DNA from: Pseudomonadota bacterium
GTDB taxonomy: Bacteria; Pseudomonadota; Alphaproteobacteria; Rhizobiales; Xanthobacteraceae
Length of the DNA: 10,365 nucleotides
Assembly (NCBI GenBank): GCA_023423415.1
Contig: JAFAFP010000159.1
Location: forward strand, 1-10,365
Direction of reading: 5' to 3'
Each line of letters starts with the position of its first letter. Position 1 is the stretch's first letter. The position numbers and the translations under genes were made by a program. This document shows, piece after piece, positions 7,259-10,365 of this stretch. Below the pieces are notes generated by a model. The model ran no database searches. It had not been told where the DNA came from and was given only the letters and a program-made list of their open reading frames with translations.

Positions 7259-7670
7259 TCATTCGATGCCCCGGAGCCAGCAATCGGCAACGGCATGAAC
7301 CGATCCGATCGACGCGGTTGCGCCGTTAGGCTCGCCTTTCTCGAAGTCCCCGATCTGCCCCATCTGGTTCGTCACATGGGCAAAACAAAGCGCCGGTTTG
7401 CCGCGTGCTTCTGTGAAGGCGTAAAGAGCGGCAGCCTCCATTTCCACCGCAAGAAGCCCTCCCGCCCCGCGCTGCTGCGATGGCTTCGGGCATTTCTCTG
7501 TAGGGCGCGTCGGTGGCCCAGGACGCACCTTACTCGACCGGGGTGCCTGATTGCGCAAAGGCGGACACGATGGTCGAGAGGAGTGCCGGGTCGGCAGTCG
7601 CATAGTCCCTATACCCAGGCAGGTAATGATAGCTCGTCCCTTCGTCACGCAGCGCGCGGTTGATCAGGAT
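7259..7670 (-). pseudogene. Nucleoside phosphorylase, C-terminal fragment, disrupted
   Basis: On the minus strand, starting near 7670, the sequence reads LINRALRDEGTSYHYL, then STIVSAFAQSGTPVE, an in-frame TAA (plus-strand bases 7530-7532) and GASWATDAPYREMPEAIAAA. After a frameshift in a G/C-rich run near 7458-7470 it continues with LLAVEMEAAALYAF, CFAHVTNQMGQI and DFEKGE to a stop at 7259. These blocks match the C-terminal half of uridine/purine nucleoside phosphorylase-family proteins (PNP_UDP superfamily), where the EMEAAALY motif binds the ribose and phosphate site. The enzymes split nucleosides into base and ribose-1-phosphate. The N-terminal half, with most phosphate-binding residues, is absent: homology stops abruptly where the CHAT fragment begins on the opposite strand. 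Stop, frameshift and truncation make it a pseudogene. Confidence 0.78.
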
Positions 7671-7890
7671 GCCCTGCTCCTCTCGCACTGGGAAGTGGAC
7701 AGCGACGCAGCCGACAAGCTGGTGACAGCAGCGGTCCAGGCCATGTCGAAGACCGAGGGTGTCGGCCGTGCCGAGGCGCTACGTCGTGCCATGCTCGCTA
7801 CAATGAGCAACACCTCTCGTCCCACCAACTGGACGCCAGCGTGGCATCCCTCGGTTTGGGCGCCTTTTGCCGCCGTCGGAAGGCACACCA
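7662..7890 (+). pseudogene. CHAT-domain protease, C-terminal fragment
   Basis: The plus-strand frame reads ALLLSHWEVDSDAADKLV from 7671, followed by GVGRAEALRRAMLA and HPSVWAPFAAVG, ending near 7886. This is the characteristic end of CHAT domains (caspase-like cysteine peptidases, usually behind TPR repeats): an SHW-V-S block, a GRAEALRR-ML helix and a HP..WAPF..VG terminus. The catalytic His and Cys lie upstream in the family and are not present, and no start or ribosome-binding site is visible, so it cannot be active. The frame stays open to a stop at 8001-8003 but is unlike CHAT after 7890. The left edge abuts the nucleoside phosphorylase fragment, marking a recombination junction at about 7665-7671. 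Some CHAT proteins act in immunity (Craspase, gasdermin systems), but nothing here shows such a role. Confidence 0.72.
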
Positions 7891-8249
7891 AGAAGTTGAA
7901 TGAACGGCTACGTTTTGAACGTGCTCCATCGAGTAGAGTATTAAAATGCAGCGTTCCCGATCGGTGCGACCGGCTTGGCCCGCGGCTGCGATCTGAGCGC
8001 TGACAGTTCCGATGAACCGGCCAGATCAGCGGTCTGTATCCACAGTTCCGACGCACTGACCGTACGAGTTTGAGCTACTGGCTTTGGCACCATCAGACTA
8101 CGAGGCCCTCCACAAACCCCTCAGGGTATGCGCAACCTCATGTGGCGCCGATTAGCACATATTTTTTAATATGGTCTGTCTTTACAATACTGTCATATGA
8201 CCGTTTTGTGATAACCCATGCGCTCCGTTCGTCATCGGCAGAGGAAACG
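7891..8249. other. Non-coding stretch upstream of the multidomain kinase gene
   Basis: No convincing gene is seen. The stretch contains a 10-base direct repeat, ACAGTTCCGA, at 8003-8012 and 8042-8051. There is an A+T-rich patch at about 8157-8200 that includes TACAAT at 8183-8188, a plausible -10 element, but no good -35 hexamer 16-18 bases upstream. The frame of the downstream gene stays open back to 8070, but those 60 codons lack similarity to any domain I know and have a poor codon pattern, so they are treated as untranslated. Confidence 0.4.
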
Positions 8250-8274
8250 ATGGGGAAATCAGCAAAACGGTCAT
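8197..8274. repeat. 12-bp perfect inverted repeat flanking a start codon
   Basis: ATGACCGTTTTG at 8197-8208 is the exact reverse complement of CAAAACGGTCAT at 8263-8274, with one further possible G-U pair inside. The 54-base loop contains the GAGGA ribosome-binding site (8241-8245) and the predicted ATG (8250). A 12-base match at this spacing is unlikely by chance. It could be an mRNA stem affecting translation or a two-site operator; function is inference. Confidence 0.5.
8241..8245 (+). promoter_or_regulatory. Ribosome-binding site for the multidomain kinase gene
   Basis: GAGGA is followed by 4 bases and ATG at 8250. The spacing is slightly short, but this is the best site in the frame, and it supports the start at 8250 over the upstream ATG at 8070 and GTG at 8208. 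Confidence 0.5.
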
Positions 8275-10103
8275 CTCGACGGTTTCTCCCGAGAGAGACA
8301 TCGCCTGCGAAATTCTTTGAGGCGCTTAATGCCGTCGGCTGCCGCTACGTGGTGTTACGCTGGTTCAACTCCCTACCGCATCTCGATCCAGGTGAGGATA
8401 TCGACATTCTCGTGCACGATGAGGATGTCGATAAAGTCCGTGCGCTACTCACTCCGAGGCCCATGCTCGCCCGTCTTTCGAGACGCAAGAACTTGGTCCG
8501 GTGCGATGTCTATAGCGTCTCGGGTCTGGCCGGGAGCGCCTATAAGGGTGTTGCCTACTACCCACCCCATCTGGCTCAAGGCATTCTTGAGCGCGCGGAA
8601 CATCACCCTTCCGGCGCCATGGTGCCTTCGACGCGGGACTATTTCTACAGTCTCGCTTTCCATGCGCTCTATCAAAAGGGTGTCCGTTCGGGTTTGCCGG
8701 TCGCTGACCCGGCCATCTCCCCGAACTCCAATCCTGAACATGACTACTGCCAGACGCTACAGCAGCTCGCCGATCAACTCGCAATTCCCGTACGGATTGA
8801 GATGAATGCGCTCGACAATGAACTTGCGCGCGCGGGCTGGAGGCCACCCATTGACTTCATGGAGCGGGTTCTGCCGGATGACGCATGGGTGCTTTCGCAA
8901 GTAGCCGCAAAGCGCAGCACCGAGCGCACCGTGAACGGGCTTGCCGTGTTTATCGTGCGCGAGCGGGCGCTCGATCATCCAAGTATCGTCGAAGAAATCA
9001 CGGAGCTCCTCGATAAAGACGGCTTCAATATTCTCGCCGTCAGTCATCTCCCGGCCGAATTGCGCAACGTTGCCGAGCGCGAGATCCGTGGCGGCAACTG
9101 GGGCACGGGGCCGTGGCTCGTTGCTGGTGGCCGTCCAGCTGTTGCGATCGCGGCTTTGGACGTGTTCCCGATCGCGCCGGACAAGCGCCTTCGGAAGCAT
9201 CATCCACGCGCAGATAACGCGCGCGTGTTCGCATCCAAGGACCGTATCCGCGACCGAGCAAACCGGAGCCTGCCTCCGCATCAGAGGACCAATATCGTTC
9301 ACTCGTCGGACAATGCAGGCGAGGCCGCAGCTCATCTCAGGATGCTGTTTCCAGAAAACCATGATGCGATATGTGATGCCGCCGCCCAGTTATCAGAGGT
9401 CGTTTGCGCGCCGGGCGAAGTCGTCCGCCGCCTCAATAGAAGTGGACGCAACGCCATCGTCGAGATCATCCGCCGCGATGACGGCAGCATTGCCGTTTGC
9501 AAGCGCTTTCGTCCAGGAAAGGAGAATTTCTTCAAGCGTGAACTACACGCGCTCTCGACCCTTCGGGCGATCTGCCCGGATGTTGTTCCGGACATCCTGG
9601 AGCGAGGCCAGAACTATATCGTAATACCCTATTATAAGGACGTGCGAAGACGCATCGCCGGAGTAGAGCTGCCAATTCCGGTTATGGCACTACGCAAGGC
9701 GTTCCTAGCTGCACAAACTTTTTTCGAGCACGGCTTCGAGCTGCGCGATTTTCGACCGCACAACCTGATTGTCGAGGGTAAGAACCGCGTCAAGATCATC
9801 GACTACGAGGAAGCGTACGAGATCAGTCCAAGCAACGGGCGGTCGCGTTTCGGCAGCTTGCGGACCTTCCAGCCCATAGTCTTTGACAATGACTGGGGGC
9901 GTGCTGTCGGCCTTTCCCTGCAAAGCTTGCTCAACGATCCACCCTGGCGTCTCTATCTCAAGCGTTGGACAGTCGGCTATCCAATGGCCTGTGTTTCGGT
10001 GTTCAGAAAGGCTCGCCGGAACCTCGCGAGAAGCATTGCTCGGCGCCGCGAGCGCATAGCGGTCAAGAATGCCCGCCGCGCGGCCACTGGCACCGCACGT
10101 TGA
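8250..10103 (+). CDS. Three-domain protein: nucleotidyltransferase-like, NDK-like and kinase-fold domains
   Basis: This is a protein of about 617 residues of unrecognised specific function (677 if the ATG at 8070 were used). Domain 1 (about 15-215) looks like a nucleotidyltransferase fold: GEDIDILV at 48-55 supplies an Asp50-x-Asp52 pair of the kind that binds metal. It is followed by a LAFHALYQKG helix. Domain 2 (about 230-372) resembles nucleoside-diphosphate kinase: an LAVFIVRERAL first strand where NDK has the K-P-D motif, and NIVHSSDN at 348-355, equivalent to NDK's NxxHGSDS with phospho-accepting His351. Domain 3 (about 400-550) resembles a protein or small-molecule kinase: CKRF with Lys418, Glu431, LRDFRPHNL with Asp500 and Asn505, and KIIDYEE with Asp518 in place of DFG. 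There is no signal peptide or membrane helix. The last ~35 residues are strongly Arg/Lys-rich. The gene stands alone. Polysaccharide or lipid phosphate chemistry is one guess. Confidence 0.8.
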   Translation: MGKSAKRSSRRFLPRETSPAKFFEALNAVGCRYVVLRWFNSLPHLDPGEDIDILVHDEDVDKVRALLTPRPMLARLSRRKNLVRCDVYSVSGLAGSAYKGVAYYPPHLAQGILERAEHHPSGAMVPSTRDYFYSLAFHALYQKGVRSGLPVADPAISPNSNPEHDYCQTLQQLADQLAIPVRIEMNALDNELARAGWRPPIDFMERVLPDDAWVLSQVAAKRSTERTVNGLAVFIVRERALDHPSIVEEITELLDKDGFNILAVSHLPAELRNVAEREIRGGNWGTGPWLVAGGRPAVAIAALDVFPIAPDKRLRKHHPRADNARVFASKDRIRDRANRSLPPHQRTNIVHSSDNAGEAAAHLRMLFPENHDAICDAAAQLSEVVCAPGEVVRRLNRSGRNAIVEIIRRDDGSIAVCKRFRPGKENFFKRELHALSTLRAICPDVVPDILERGQNYIVIPYYKDVRRRIAGVELPIPVMALRKAFLAAQTFFEHGFELRDFRPHNLIVEGKNRVKIIDYEEAYEISPSNGRSRFGSLRTFQPIVFDNDWGRAVGLSLQSLLNDPPWRLYLKRWTVGYPMACVSVFRKARRNLARSIARRRERIAVKNARRAATGTAR

Positions 10104-10161
10104 TGAAACGACGACTGAATGCGTGAACTGGCACGCAGACCAACGCCGGAACGGATCAGGG

Positions 10162-10359
10162 ATGACGAGGGTCATCGGAAACCGTGGAACAGTTGCAGAA
10201 TTATCGATGAAATTCTTCTGTGTCGTGATTAATTTACCCAAGGCGTTCGCCGACCTGCTGAAGAAGCATCATCGTCCGGTCGGTCTGCAAGCGGCGTTGA
10301 AGGCGAGCCTCCGCACCCTGCCTGCCAACGATCAGCCGCAGACCCGCAAACGGCGCTAG
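10162..10359 (+). CDS. Small hypothetical protein (uncertain)
   Basis: A 65-codon frame runs from ATG 10162 to TAG 10357-10359, with another in-frame ATG at 10207. From 10207 on, codons favour G/C in the third position as in the real genes, and the product is basic with an amphipathic middle (AFADLLKKHH) and an Arg/Lys-rich end. There is no clear ribosome-binding site at a suitable distance for either start, and I recognise no family. It could be the 3' relic of a longer gene. The remaining bases of 10104-10365 show nothing further, including no terminator hairpin after the kinase gene. Confidence 0.25.
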   Translation: MTRVIGNRGTVAELSMKFFCVVINLPKAFADLLKKHHRPVGLQAALKASLRTLPANDQPQTRKRR

Positions 10360-10365
10360 CCGGTC

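Noticed and set aside
8160..8188. Sigma-70 promoter with TACAAT as the -10 element
   Set aside because: The -10 is good but the hexamer 17 bases upstream is far from TTGACA, so it is only mentioned as a possibility.
8070..8249. Sixty-codon N-terminal extension of the multidomain kinase protein
   Set aside because: No ribosome-binding site at 8070, A+T-rich promoter-like sequence within it, and no domain similarity; GAGGA before ATG 8250 is better placed.
1..10365. tRNA, rRNA or CRISPR array
   Set aside because: No cloverleaf-like segment, rRNA block or regularly spaced repeat was seen on reading both strands.

Overview
The window has high G+C, GC-rich third codon positions, tightly overlapping operon genes and protein sequences typical of an alphaproteobacterium, most likely one of the Hyphomicrobiales (Rhizobium/Mesorhizobium/Bradyrhizobium-like). 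This taxonomic call is by eye; no database search was possible.

Region 1 (1-6802) is an intact same-strand operon: the 3' end of livH, then livM, livG and livF (a branched-chain/hydrophobic amino-acid type ABC importer), followed by hyuA and hyuB, the two subunits of an ATP-dependent hydantoinase/oxoprolinase-family enzyme. The junctions are ATGA-type overlaps or gaps of about 45 bases, so the genes are probably co-transcribed. The likely role is import of a cyclic amide/imide or related small metabolite and its ATP-dependent opening or carboxylation in the cytoplasm. HyuB carries an unusual C-terminal extension that looks like a small double-psi beta-barrel.

Region 2 (6799-7890) is a graveyard of gene fragments. 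The hyuB stop overlaps a GTG with a good Shine-Dalgarno. That GTG opens what looks like the first ~30 codons of an arginase/agmatinase-family gene, frameshifted, stopped and then cut off. It abuts a decayed, internally inverted IS3-family transposase relic. After two perfect small hairpins come a minus-strand 3' fragment of a nucleoside phosphorylase gene (one stop, one frameshift) and, immediately abutting, a plus-strand fragment encoding the C-terminal end of a CHAT-domain protease. The hyu operon has therefore lost its distal end through rearrangement.

Region 3 (7891-8249) has no recognisable gene. It is A+T-rich towards its right end and probably holds the promoter of the next gene. A perfect 12-base inverted repeat flanks that gene's predicted ribosome-binding site and start.

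Region 4 (8250-10103) encodes the most interesting protein here, about 617 residues. It appears to have three parts: an N-terminal nucleotidyltransferase-like domain, a nucleoside-diphosphate-kinase-like domain that keeps the catalytic His in an N-x-x-H-S-S-D motif, and a C-terminal protein-kinase-fold domain with Lys, Glu, R-D and I-D-Y motifs. I do not recognise this combination as a characterised system. Region 5 (10104-10365) holds at most a small hypothetical ORF.
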